From Platycnemis pennipes (Eukaryota; Arthropoda; Insecta; Odonata; Platycnemididae), in NCBI GenBank assembly GCA_933228895.1, contig OW121857.1, positions 8,494,001 through 8,558,000 of the forward strand: a stretch of DNA of 64,000 bases, written 5' to 3'. The notes under the pieces were generated by a model. The model was not told the origin of the DNA. It saw only the letters and a program-made list of their open reading frames with translations, and did no database searches. The translations under genes were made by a program, and so were the position numbers. Numbering within the stretch: the first letter of the stretch is position 1; each line of letters opens with the position of its first letter. Positions 55,230 through 64,000 of this stretch are shown piece after piece.

Positions 55230-55719
55230 AAAACTGGACAGTGTGCAGTGTAGAGCAGCGAGGTTCGTTAAAATGTGTTACGAAAGGTTGAGTAATGTTT
55301 CAGAATTAATAAAAGAATCAGAGCGTAGGTTAAGGAACAGATTAAATCTATTACAGAAATTTCTATCGGATAGCTTTACTGAAGATTTTAGGCACATAAT
55401 TAAAACATCAGCGTATTATGCTAGATTCGACCAGATAAATAAGATTGTCGTACGGATAGATTCAAAATGGCATTTTTACCCCGTACTACAAGAGAACAGA
55501 ATAGGCAGCATAGTAAAGAGATATGTAGGGGAAATATTTTAGAGTAGTCTGTAGTGCATGATGCATGTATTAACCCCTTAAATACTATAGATACTAACAA
55601 TCAAGTTGCATGAGACAATATAGTTGCTTGTTTGCATGTCAGTAGTGCATGCTTGGTGATCTTCCCCCTCTGCCACACACCCTCGCGGTGGCTTGCAGTG
55701 TATCGTGTAGATGTAGATG
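55230..55719 (+). mobile_element. LINE family B fragment, copy 9 (3' segment)
   Basis: Plus-strand B copy. Readable: LDSVQCRAARFVKMCYERL, NVSELIKESERRLRNRLNLL, SDSFTEDFRHIIKTSAYYAR and FDQINKI. The LGWESL segment is missing (about 15-18 bp deleted after ELIKE), and IREIDCRT is corrupted. The tail hairpin TGCCACACACCCTCGCGGTGG and GTAGATGTAGATG lie at 55670-55719. Confidence 0.88.
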
Positions 55720-56074
55720 AAAAAAAGAGTCAGAGAAGCCGACAGTGCCGACAGGTGCCTTATCGAATCACGTGGACGACCAATAGTTAAAAAAGGCACA
55801 TTTGGGACGAGGCATGTGTCCCTTGTGTGTGTGTGTGTCAGCGAGAGGCAACAAGTGGGTCGGCGTCACGCGAGTGGAGGAATTCCCGTGATGCTCAGCG
55901 GGGCGGAGGGGGAGAACGTCACTTATCACGGCTTCGGATCGGCGGCACCGCGTGGAATTCGCCGTCCCGTTAATCCGGAGATCCTCTCCCGCCATTTCCG
56001 CTCCCACGGCGCTCATTGGCTGCGAGCACGCCGTAACAATTGAACACTCGCATCACCCCTTCCGACTACCCACT
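55720..56074. other. Unassigned interval
   Basis: GC-rich with a short GT microsatellite at about 55825-55838. Opposing frames (55717..56043, 55768..56016) lack motifs. Confidence 0.38.
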
Positions 56075-56611
56075 AATGGGGGCGTTTACTCGGAACCGAA
56101 ATCGCAATTTTGTGCACGAAATCGTTAGATGGAAACGAAAAATGAAATTTAGTGAAAAAAATAATCTTCTAACCAAAACCATTCACTCATAAATCAAAAA
56201 TTAAAATAAGCAAAAGGTGACGCCCACCGAAAAAGCTGCTCTGATAACAGTGACGTCATTTTCCTCCCGTCCTAGACTGCTTTTAGGGGAAAGGGAAGGA
56301 GTGGAGGGGTGTTTTCGGAAGGTCTGCTCGCACAGATCCTGTCGCAATCGCTCCCATTGGGAGAGTCAGCTGTGTGTCCCCTCATTGTGATAAGGCGAAG
56401 TAGCTTCGCGGGCTCAGTTGTGATTGGACGAAGTCAATATATGTCAGAGGTTGCACCACGCCCGCTTTTCCGAAAGGGTTAAAAACATCAGTTTTTCGCC
56501 GCTTATAAGTCGATATTTAATTGACGGATCAAAAAACGGAAAAATACGGGTCTTTTTATTTTACAAACTATCAGATTCGGCAATAATTGAAATATGGTAA
56601 ACGACCCTATT
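56075..56611 (+). mobile_element. MITE family C, copy 9
   Basis: Full-length (537 bp): AATGGGGGCGTTTACTCGG to GGTAAACGACCCTATT, with the same right-end change (CCCTATT) as copy 5. Flanks CCACT and GCGCG show no duplication. Confidence 0.9.
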
Positions 56612-56851
56612 GCGCGTTTTGTGCAGTAAAAAGCAACGGGAAACGAAGCGCACAGTTTTTTTCCGAGGAATATCTAAATTTATTTCGTGAAATTTCTGGC
56701 GTTTTCCATATCCGGGCTCCAAGACCACACATCGCGTCGGCGGCCAACATCGATTCCGGAAACGCCCGCGGAGGGGCAGGGCGCGCATGATTCCAAAATG
56801 AACGCGGAATTCTGAAACTTCGGGCGCCGTTTCGAAATGTTCCGCTACCCG

Positions 56852-57173
56852 CCCTGGGGGGCTGTGTTTGAAACCGTCGGGATCATCTCGAATAGGTAAC
56901 CAAGGAGTCACGTGGTGCAAACACCAATAGTTTGCAAATTTGGTGTGTCTGAATCACTCGTTACAATATCATTAATTGTTTCCACTTCAGGTTTTCTCAT
57001 CTGTCTCGAATATAGAGCCCACAGTTGAGATAAAAAACGAATTTAAGCAATGAATGAGGTTGTAATCAGCGGTTTTAACACACCAAATTTGAGAACCATT
57101 CGTGTTTGTACCACGTGACTCCTTGGTTACCTAATCGAGATAATCGTGAAGGTTTCAAACACAGCCCCCCTGG
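56852..57173. mobile_element. MITE family J with long terminal inverted repeats
   Basis: A 322-bp element. The left arm CCTGGGGGGCTGTGTTTGAA, GGTAACCAAGGAGTCACGTG, CAAATTTGGTGTGT and the right arm with their complements form inverted repeats about 95 bp long with scattered mismatches, around an AT-rich centre. No target duplication could be fixed because the end bases differ (CCTGG vs CCAGG). CAGGGG-type ends are found in hAT elements, but assignment is open. Confidence 0.75.
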
Positions 57174-57508
57174 TGGATGCAATTCTCTTCAATGCGCCCG
57201 GGGAACCAATACAATAGCCCAGAATCAGATCTTTATACATTCAACAGCTCAACGGTGTAATTCACTTTAGTACGGGGTCACTACTCCACCGGTATCAGCA
57301 CAATACCGTTTCACTGGATGTAATAATTCATTATTTGCATCAAATCTTTCAATTCCACTCGTGCTAAAAATAAGTAGCACGCAGCAGCACATTTGAATTT
57401 GAGAAAGCGAAGTTAATCGTAGTAAATTACGCCCACAAAAACTTTATTCAGATCTTGTTCTCGTCATTAGGTGAAGGTTTTTGACGGATTTATACGAAAT
57501 GTCAATGG
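57174..57508. other. Unassigned interval
   Basis: Nothing is recognised between the J element and a SINE. Confidence 0.4.
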
Positions 57509-57847
57509 TTGGTTATTCAGGGGAGGCAACCGACAGCTGAGGTCATTTGCGCCATTTAGGATAGGTGGTAACTTGGGTAATGGTAGGGGTTTTCAGGGAA
57601 CGGAGGAAGGGTGGAGAGAAACCCGGGGTCGGCATTAGCCTACTCTTGACGAAAGGCGCCAAGGGGACCACGGCTTAACGTCCCATCCGACGGACGGAGT
57701 ACTGAACCTGAAAATGCCCTCCACTAGGCACTCAAGTGGGGACCGGTTTGCCACTGAAAAATCCGCCACTGGAAAAAATCCGGGAATCAAACCCGGGCCC
57801 TCGGGATGGGAGGCCAATACTCAAGCCACCACACCATCTGGATCCCC
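57509..57847 (-). repeat. tRNA-derived SINE (family H), copy 2
   Basis: A 339-bp copy collinear with copy 1. On the minus strand the head reads GGGGATCCAGATGGTGTGG, TGGCTTGAGTATTGGCC and GCCCGGGTTTGATTCCCGG (B-box region), followed by the body. Plus-strand words GACAGCTGAGGTCATTTGCG and CATCCGACGGACGGAGTACT match copy 1. Flanking GAAATGTCAA and AAGATGTCGA could be a decayed duplication but are not convincing. Confidence 0.88.
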
Positions 57848-58539
57848 ACAAGATGTCGAAGTGAGAATCCAATGATACGCTGCATCATTAGTCGAAAGGG
57901 CATTAATCAGGAACAGATGCGTAGAAAGGACTGAAAATGATTATGTCAGGTATCCAATAGATCCAATTTCCAAAGCGGAAAGCGTTGTGTATTAGAGTTT
58001 CCGTCAGGTGCTGGCACAAACAAAAGATCCACTCTGTTGGTGTTACGAGTGCTCATGGATAAGAAGGACAATATAATTAAGAATTCGAGGTAGTAAGTGG
58101 TTCCATGTGGTAAGAATTCTTCCACTAGCATTTACGTACTTGAACAAGAAAATGTCGATGAACCGGAAATAAAAAAACTTCAAAAACTCGCATTACAGGC
58201 TTTCGTCATATTGTAGACGCCATCACACCAGCCATAAAAAAGCATCAGGAAGTAAACGATGATTGATTGGCGGGAAACTAATTTGCTGAGATGCGTTTTT
58301 AATTAGGTCCCTCCGTAGTGATTAAGCGATAAATGGTAGGAAATAATATCTCTCGTATGAATATGGCAGGTCGTTTAAATTGAAATTCCTTTTTAGGCCG
58401 AACTACATTGCAGATATAGAAGAAGACGGAGGCGTTGAAAAATACAGCGTCACTTAGAAGAAAAAATATTTCTACCCACGTGGCCTTCGACCAAAAATCG
58501 ATCTCCTCTCGATTCCTTTTCAGGACCAAGTAGCTGAAA
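57848..58539. other. Unassigned interval
   Basis: Short frames on the minus strand (57946..58131, 58299..58529) without motif. No repeat is recognised. Confidence 0.38.
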
Positions 58540-58995
58540 CCAAAATCGCGATTCTGTTACCACTTCAAGACTAAAATTACATGGCTCCAATGTTAAACTA
58601 GGAAAACTAAAAATCGAGGAGGTGAAAGAGTTCTATTACCTGGGAAGAAGAGTAACCAGCGATGGACGAAGTGAAAGAGAAATTGCCAGTAGAATTGCCC
58701 AAGCGAAAAGGGCATTTTACCAGAAGAAGATTCTGCTAACAGCTGCAAATACAAGCGTTAAGTGAGGAAACATTTCATTAGAACATACATCTGGAGCATT
58801 CTACTATATGGCAGCGAAGCATGGACAATAACAGCAGCGAAGAAGTCCACCCTGGAAGCATTCGAAATGTAGTGCTACCGAAGAATGATGAAGATAAAAT
58901 GGATCGATCGAGTGACAAACGAAAAAGTGTTAATAAAAGTGGGAGAGAAGAGATGTCTACTGAAAACATTATAAAAAGAACTCGGAACAACTTAA
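58540..58995 (+). mobile_element. LINE family G fragment, copy 6, upstream part (split by piggyBac)
   Basis: Plus-strand G copy: LKIEEVKEFYYLGRRVTSDG, EREIASRIAQAKRAFYQKK, then after a frameshift at about 58762 RKHFIRTYIWSILLYGSEAW, LEAFEM, stop, and CYRRMMKIKWIDRVTNEKVL. It stops at GGAACAAC followed by the TTAA target. The rest of the element continues at 61572. Confidence 0.9.
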
Positions 58996-59627
58996 CCCGC
59001 GATGGCACGCGTGGGCGGGGATTCCCCGCCCGATCGAAAAAAAAATTCCTAATCCGCACACTGCGGCCTCGTCTGTTCGACACTTCTTCTAATCTACTAT
59101 TTCTGAGCACTTTTCAAGTTGCAGTCCGTATATACGAATAAAAATCTTTGTATCACATTTTATTTCGTAATGGTCGAATCCCCGCCGGCGCGTGCTCTCG
59201 CGTTACAATGTCTGCTTGCGGAGTTTTTGAGACTTGACTTGATCAATGTCGCAGTTTACATTCCTATTTCACTACATTTTTTTGCCCGTTACATTGTCCT
59301 AGGAGAGAACGACTTAGGTATGGGTGAGTAGAACCATTGGTTTCGACGCTAGGGTACATATTTCCTCTCCAATTCAGTCTGAAAAGAACTCGTGAGGGAA
59401 GCATACGCTAGTTCCATTTGGTGATCGCTGCCTTGTATTCAACGACCTGTACCAGTGCACCTTCCGAAAGTAATTAGAACTGTAAGTTATTGTAAATTTA
59501 CATTCGTAGAGCTGGTGAATGTCACAACTCTAGTTTCATTTCTATTGAAATATGTTCATAAATTTGCCATAAGTAGCTCTCTTTTTTTCAATAAGGAATC
59601 AAAAAGCCGAGCATACACTTCCCGACC

Positions 59628-61331
59628 ATGAGTGAGCCTGAAAGACATAACATACTGAAAATGCTTGACAGTGAAAGTGAAGGGGAATATGCAGATTTGA
59701 GTGAGAGTGACGATGAGGAATGTGACAACACTATTTACCGTTCGGACCACGAATCATTTTCTGAGGAAAGTGAAGATGAGCAATCGCCCGGAACAAGAGC
59801 TTCTTCCTTCGTGGGAAAAAACGGAGTGACAGAGTGGTCTGCTGTGAAGCCAGCAAAAAGATCCAGAATTGAGAGATGCAATTTGCTGAAACGTCTACCT
59901 GGACCTCTGGGTAACGCTCGAAATGTATCGGATATTTTGGATTCTTGGCAAATTTTTTTTTCAGATGATATATTATCAGATATTGTATCCTTCACAAACA
60001 CAAAAATTCGAAGTGTGCAGGGTAGTTTTCTGCGTCATAGAGATGCAAGGGAAACGGACCTCATTGAACTGAAGGCCCTTTTGGGATTACTGTATTTAGC
60101 TGGGGTGCAAAAGTCGAACCATAAAAATATTTTTGATCTGTGGAGAGCAGATGGAACAGGAACTGAATATTTTAGACTTGTAATGGGTGTAAATAGGTTC
60201 AAATTTTTGCTAAGAATGATGAGATTCGATAACATCAACGAAAGAAACGAATTGAAGAAAAAAGACAAATTTTCCCCAATTAGGGACATTTTCGAAACTT
60301 TTGTCAGTAATTGCCGGAATAATTACAGTATGAGTGAAGCAGTTACAGTTGATGAGATGCTTCCACAATTCCGGGGTAGATGCAGTTTCCGTGTTTACAT
60401 GCCGAACAAGCCGTCTAAGTATGGGATCAAAATATTTGCCTGTTGTGATGCAAAAACATTTTACACCGGTAATATGGAAGTGTACGTTGGAAGACAAAAT
60501 CAGGGCCCAGATAAAATTGATTACAAGCCAGACTCAGTGGTAAAAAGACTGGTTCAGTACATTTATAACACTGGAAGAAATGTCACCATCGATAACTGGT
60601 TCATGTCCTACCCGTTAGCACTTGATCTTCTAAAAAATGGTCTAACAACAGTAGGAACGATAAGAAAAAATAAGGGTGAGATTCCACCTAGTTTTATCGC
60701 TAAGTCGAAAGATAGAGTAGTCGGAAACAGTATTTTTGGTTTTCAAAAAGAAGTGACGCTAGTGTCATACAAACCTAAAGCTAACAAAGTTGTATTGCTC
60801 TTATCAACAATGCATCGAGATGACATTTTGGATCCTCAAACGAATAAACCTGAAATTGTAATGTATTACAACTCCACAAAAGGTGGTGTGGACGTTTCAG
60901 ATCGTTTACAGTCCACTTATAGTGTCTCTCGCATATCATGCCGATGGCCACTAACACTTTTTTTTACCTTGTTGAACATTGGTGCGATCAATAGCATTGT
61001 TATTTACAGGGAAAACTCAGGTAAATCTGTTAGTCGTAGGGAGTATTTGAATAACCTTGTTAAACTTTTGACCAGAGATTACATGCTGAAAAGGGAGAAA
61101 CAGCAAAATATCCAATTATCTCTGCGACTCCGGTTGCGGGAAATATTGGGTATACCTGAGAGAGGCGATAACGTGAGCCGCCATGCTGATGGCCGATGTG
61201 CTTACTGCCCTTCTAAAAAAAATAGAAAAACAAAGACAGCATGCACGACCTGTAAAAAGCCCATTTGCCGTGAACACTGTGTATTCAACTGCACATCATG
61301 TTACCAAAATGCCTGCGGAGATGATGATTGA
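59628..61331 (+). CDS. piggyBac-type transposase, 567 codons, intact
   Basis: Catalyses cut-and-paste transposition at TTAA sites in the nucleus. The N-terminus (residues 1-60) is acidic and serine-rich. The DDE_Tnp_1_7-type core follows, with typical blocks: VDEMLPQFRGR with catalytic D242, YMPNKPSKYGIKIFACCDAK (258-276), VTIDNWFMSYPLA with D322, and NSTKGGVDVSDRL with D422 (D425 close by), then RWPLTLFFTLLNIGAINS (439-456). The C-terminus (524-563) is a cysteine-rich finger: CAYC, CTTC, CREHC, CTSC, YQNAC. The length is within the usual 550-600. The ATG at 59628 has a favourable ACC just before it; there is no intron or stop. All three catalytic aspartates are present, so an active enzyme is plausible but unproven. 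Confidence 0.95.
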   Translation: MSEPERHNILKMLDSESEGEYADLSESDDEECDNTIYRSDHESFSEESEDEQSPGTRASSFVGKNGVTEWSAVKPAKRSRIERCNLLKRLPGPLGNARNVSDILDSWQIFFSDDILSDIVSFTNTKIRSVQGSFLRHRDARETDLIELKALLGLLYLAGVQKSNHKNIFDLWRADGTGTEYFRLVMGVNRFKFLLRMMRFDNINERNELKKKDKFSPIRDIFETFVSNCRNNYSMSEAVTVDEMLPQFRGRCSFRVYMPNKPSKYGIKIFACCDAKTFYTGNMEVYVGRQNQGPDKIDYKPDSVVKRLVQYIYNTGRNVTIDNWFMSYPLALDLLKNGLTTVGTIRKNKGEIPPSFIAKSKDRVVGNSIFGFQKEVTLVSYKPKANKVVLLLSTMHRDDILDPQTNKPEIVMYYNSTKGGVDVSDRLQSTYSVSRISCRWPLTLFFTLLNIGAINSIVIYRENSGKSVSRREYLNNLVKLLTRDYMLKREKQQNIQLSLRLRLREILGIPERGDNVSRHADGRCAYCPSKKNRKTKTACTTCKKPICREHCVFNCTSCYQNACGDDD

Positions 61332-61454
61332 TTGTGAGCTGTAAATAGTAATGTTTGTCTTGTAATCAGAAAATATTCTCTTATGTTCTCCATGTTCATG
61401 GCTTAAAAATGAATATCATTCCTTTGTTAAATATTTTTTCAACCGAAATTGCCA

Positions 61455-61460
61455 AATAAA
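61455..61460 (+). terminator. Polyadenylation signal for the piggyBac transposase
   Basis: A canonical AATAAA lies 124 bases after the stop codon and about 107 bases before the element's right end, in a position suited to the transposase transcript. It is a short motif, so support comes from its position. Confidence 0.5.
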
Positions 61461-61567
61461 TGTTCTTTGTAGTACTTATTAGTGTCTATTTAGCCTTGTA
61501 CAACCCGTCGGTCTTTTCCCCGCCCCGCGTGCTACCGCGTTACAAGAAAAGCGCGTGCTACCGCGGG

Positions 61568-61750
61568 TTAATAGGCCATATCATAAGACACGATGACCTG
61601 ATGAAGGCAATCGTCGAGGGAAAAGTGAACGGGAAGAATGGAAAAGGCAGGCCTCGTATGAGGTACCTATATGGAGCAAGTTGTGAAGGATGTAAAAGAG
61701 AGGAGCTACGTCAATATGAAGAGGTTGGTCGATAGAAGAATCGAGTGGAG
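61568..61750 (+). mobile_element. LINE family G fragment, copy 6, downstream part
   Basis: Continues the G copy interrupted at 58995: TTAATAGGCCATATCATAAG, CACGATGACCTGATGAAGGC, VEGKVNGKNGKGRPRMR in translation, and GGTTGGTCGATAGAAGAATC. It ends at GAGTGGAG and lacks the normal CAATCCTAGG and GATGAT tail, so this copy lost its 3' end by a later rearrangement. Confidence 0.88.
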
Positions 61751-62420
61751 TTTTAATCGAGCAATAGTTTTATGTACTTATTTATTCTTCGTCAATTAAA
61801 GAGTCACTTTTAAAAATCTTATCCCAACCTTTTTCAGCGCTGAACAATGTCTATTTAATTTGCCAACACCTTTTAGATTCTTCTGTTTTCAATGAGGATT
61901 TCGTTCGAACAGAAGTGAACCAGATTTTAGATGTTGAAGTGGTGAAATGAGGTTTCGAATGAGGGATGGAAATCAAAAAGGCTGAGACGATGACAGAATC
62001 CATAAGATTGTAGCCAAGTGCAACCTCAGCAGCTCCTTGTGTTATGCTAGCGAAGGTTCAACAAATTTCCCGCTGAATTGTTCCGTGGAAATTATTCACG
62101 CCAATCGCAACTGCGGCCATTTCCATGCAATGAAGAACTTTCTAAGACCAAACACACAAACTAAAATAGTTGATGAATAACTTATACTTCGAGTTGAAAA
62201 TGAAGCATTGTAGCTTTGCAAGCTAAGTAGATCGTTTTCGGGCAACAAATAAGAAAATCCCAAGCACGTAAATCTTTGATCTCTGACAAATATACGGCAA
62301 TATATTAAGGACTGCACTATTCCCGGATCATTCTCATGCTAGCCTAAAAATGCCATGTGTTCCAATCTCAACGGGATGAGTAGAAGTGGGATAAGCAATG
62401 CGAGAGACCTCATTTCGTTG
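61751..62420. other. Unassigned interval
   Basis: Nothing is recognised between the G fragment and the second F element. Confidence 0.42.
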
Positions 62421-62428
62421 CCCCCATC

Positions 62429-63140
62429 TGTGCGATATGCTTTTTTGAATATCGCACGACGATATCATTCTGATATCGCCGATGTATCGGTTTCGCGATA
62501 TAGATAGGAAATATCGTGATATGGACATATCGGGATATCGACATATCGTTATATAGGATATCGACTGATAATATAATAACTTAAGGCGAAGGAGCATATA
62601 ATTTTAGATAATAGAGGTTCTTTTCAAATTTTTGATACGGCCCATATTAGCTGAAATATAACCCTTTTTCCTTGGTCGAAGAACGGTGAAATTTTTTTAA
62701 TTCCGAATTATGGTTTAAAAACAATAATTTTACAAACAATTTTGAACTTTTCTTGTTGAATTCGAGTTTTCAGTGATGAAATTGCACCATGGCCAATCCA
62801 TTCCCTACATCCAAATTTTATGATAAAAAAGATGTAGTTAATAACAATGACAAATTAGACAATTTAAAATATATAATTAACGATTGAGGAAGAGTAATAT
62901 TTTATAAGGAACGGCGTTTATAGCACTTCAATCCGATCAACTGTTACCGAGAAATTGTGCTAAATATAGACATTATTAAGGGTGACAGAAAAAAACACCG
63001 GGATCAGGATATCGTCATATCGGGATACAATCATATCGGGATATCGTCATATCGGGATATCGCGTTTCGAAATATCGACTCCCGATATCAAGTGCATATC
63101 GAGTATCGTCGACGATATATCGTGGTATCGCACCGCCCTA
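62429..63140 (+). mobile_element. hAT-like non-autonomous element family F, copy 2, with exact 8-bp duplication
   Basis: CCCCCATC at 62421-62428 and 63141-63148 flanks a 712-bp copy of F. The right end CGCACCGCCCTA keeps the hAT-like terminus; the left end begins TGTGCGATATGC and lacks the expected TAGGGC. It shares with copy 1 the blocks GATAATAGAGGTTCTTTTCA, TTTTCAGTGATGAAAT and AGGGTGACAGAAAAAAACAC. Its ATATCGGG array (about 63005-63065) is much shorter than in copy 1. Confidence 0.87.
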
Positions 63141-63148
63141 CCCCCATC

Positions 63149-64000
63149 CATTCTACGGAGGAGATTTTTAAAAAAAGAAAAGAACCAAGTTCCCGCCGCC
63201 GCCGAGCACCTCAAGACGTCTTCGCTTCCTTGGTCCGCGACGGCAGCGGGAAGATCCAAGACGGGGGGAGTGTTGCAACGTGTCTTGAGGCCTTTCCCCG
63301 CCCCCGCACCCCCCGTATGGCTCTCCTCGCGGCGCAGGCAGCATCCGATGCCAAACCACCCATCCCAGGGCGAACGTCTCCTCTCTCTCCCCCGCGGATT
63401 TGCAGAAGACAGCTCCCCAGTGAGCAGACGACGGCAAGAGACCTCGGCTCGGCGGAATGACCGCCCATCTGACAAAAATTGATATATTTCATTCGCCCTC
63501 TTAAGAATATCATTGCGTGGCATAAAACCTGTACCGGTGGAAAGTTTGTAATTACCGGTTTACAGAAAAAACTAGCGAGAAATTAACTTCAGCACTTAAG
63601 GTAAAATTAACTCAACGCCCCTAACTATCTCACTCTCTCCCCCCAAGGAGTTGAATCCACATGCATAAGATGCATCGCTCAATATCATAATACTCTTAAT
63701 TAACCTTGCCTTGAAATATTTACTCCAAGATGCTAGTCGATATTTCTCCACTGTGAACATATGTATCTATTTTACGGACGATATTCACTTATATAATCTT
63801 AACGCGTCTCGCCCACATTCGTTGAAATAGTAAAAATTACATTAAAAGAAGGGTTTATCTGCTTGGCGAAACGATACCAAAACGTGACCTTCTTAGCCCG
63901 TGACCAAAAATAAATGAAATTCGTTACAATGCAATTCCGATCTCCTAGACTTAAAAAGGGCATAGGATTATGTAGCCAACACAAGCAGTTACAGTAGAAC
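63149..64000. other. Unassigned interval at the window end
   Basis: GC-rich to about 63470, with heavily overlapping frames on both strands (for example 62957..63460, 62982..63482 plus and 63047..63523 minus). Several of these start inside the F element, so they are chance chimeras. The remainder to 64000 shows nothing recognisable. Confidence 0.38.

Larger units (their letters stand above)
58992..61571 (+). mobile_element. piggyBac transposon, apparently complete, with TTAA duplications
   Basis: TTAA at 58992-58995 and 61568-61571 flanks a 2572-bp element (58996-61567). The terminal inverted repeats are CCCGCGATGGCACGCG and, at the right, CGCGTGCTACCGCGGG (14 of 16 positions match). A subterminal word CGCGTGCT.(C)CGCGTTACAA occurs in the same orientation near both ends (about 59190 and 61527). 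Inside is one intact transposase frame. Precise TTAA duplication and a CCC terminus are hallmarks of piggyBac, whose transposase can also excise without a footprint. The target is a G-family LINE. Confidence 0.95.

Noticed and set aside
59119..59331. A second piggyBac gene upstream of the transposase
   Set aside because: The 70-codon frame has no motif, and the canonical element of this family needs only the transposase.
62957..63460. Frames of 158-167 codons on both strands near the end of the window
   Set aside because: They begin within or run into the F transposon and its ATATCGGG array and overlap each other on opposite strands; they are composition artefacts.

Overview
The window reads as arthropod-like nuclear DNA that is gene-poor and rich in repeats. 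It has stop-rich, AT-leaning sequence, no bacterial operon or ribosome-binding-site layout, many decayed non-LTR retrotransposons, Penelope-like fragments with a GIY-YIG domain, several miniature inverted-repeat DNA transposons (MITEs), tRNA-derived SINEs and a piggyBac element. The assignment to arthropods is an inference from element content and style; I cannot name a species. I found no convincing host protein-coding gene. The only intact, clearly functional-looking reading frame is the 567-codon piggyBac transposase at 59628..61331. Family letters below are local labels, not database names.

Retroelements. LINE families A and B are related reverse-transcriptase elements. Almost every copy is 5'-truncated, and both families end in the same short 3' tail: a hairpin followed by a GTAGAT-type repeat. 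A copies lie near 1, 1.4, 3.4, 13.5, 18.8, 24.1, 31.0, 35.0 and 38.7 kb. B copies lie near 4.1, 15.2, 18.7/19.6, 21.2, 25.1, 28.6, 32.5, 33.0 (tail only), 33.6, 54.9 and 55.2 kb. LINE family G is a different lineage (endonuclease/reverse-transcriptase type, GATGAT tail), with copies near 9.8, 32.4, 40.8, 47.7, 48.1 and 58.5/61.6 kb. A head-to-head Penelope-like pair occupies 37.0-38.5 kb, and two related short palindromic units lie at 43.0 and 48.3 kb. tRNA-derived SINEs lie at 39.9, 50.8/51.5 and 57.5 kb, with other tRNA-like heads at 9.2, 14.9 and 45.6 kb.

DNA transposons. Family C (about 535 bp, ends AATGGGG...CGTTTAC) has nine copies. Family D (about 733 bp, TTA target duplication, PIF/Harbinger-like) has three. 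E is one diverged PIF/Harbinger-like copy. F (hAT-like, 8-bp target duplications) has two copies carrying arrays of an ATATCGGG-type repeat. I (3-bp duplications) has two copies in inverted orientation. J and K are single elements with terminal inverted repeats.

Nesting gives a relative chronology. A inserted into B at 18.8 kb; A inserted into a 179-bp tandem duplication at 13.5 kb; a B tail inserted into G at 32.4 kb; C inserted into a SINE at 50.9 kb; F inserted just downstream of a tRNA-like SINE head at 45.7 kb; piggyBac inserted into G at exactly one TTAA site at 59.0 kb. The most informative structures are the 58-bp LINE-tail insertion with a 9-bp target duplication at 33.0 kb, the 3' hairpin shared by A and B, and the Penelope-type inverted units with hammerhead-like cores whose stems differ in sequence but keep pairing.
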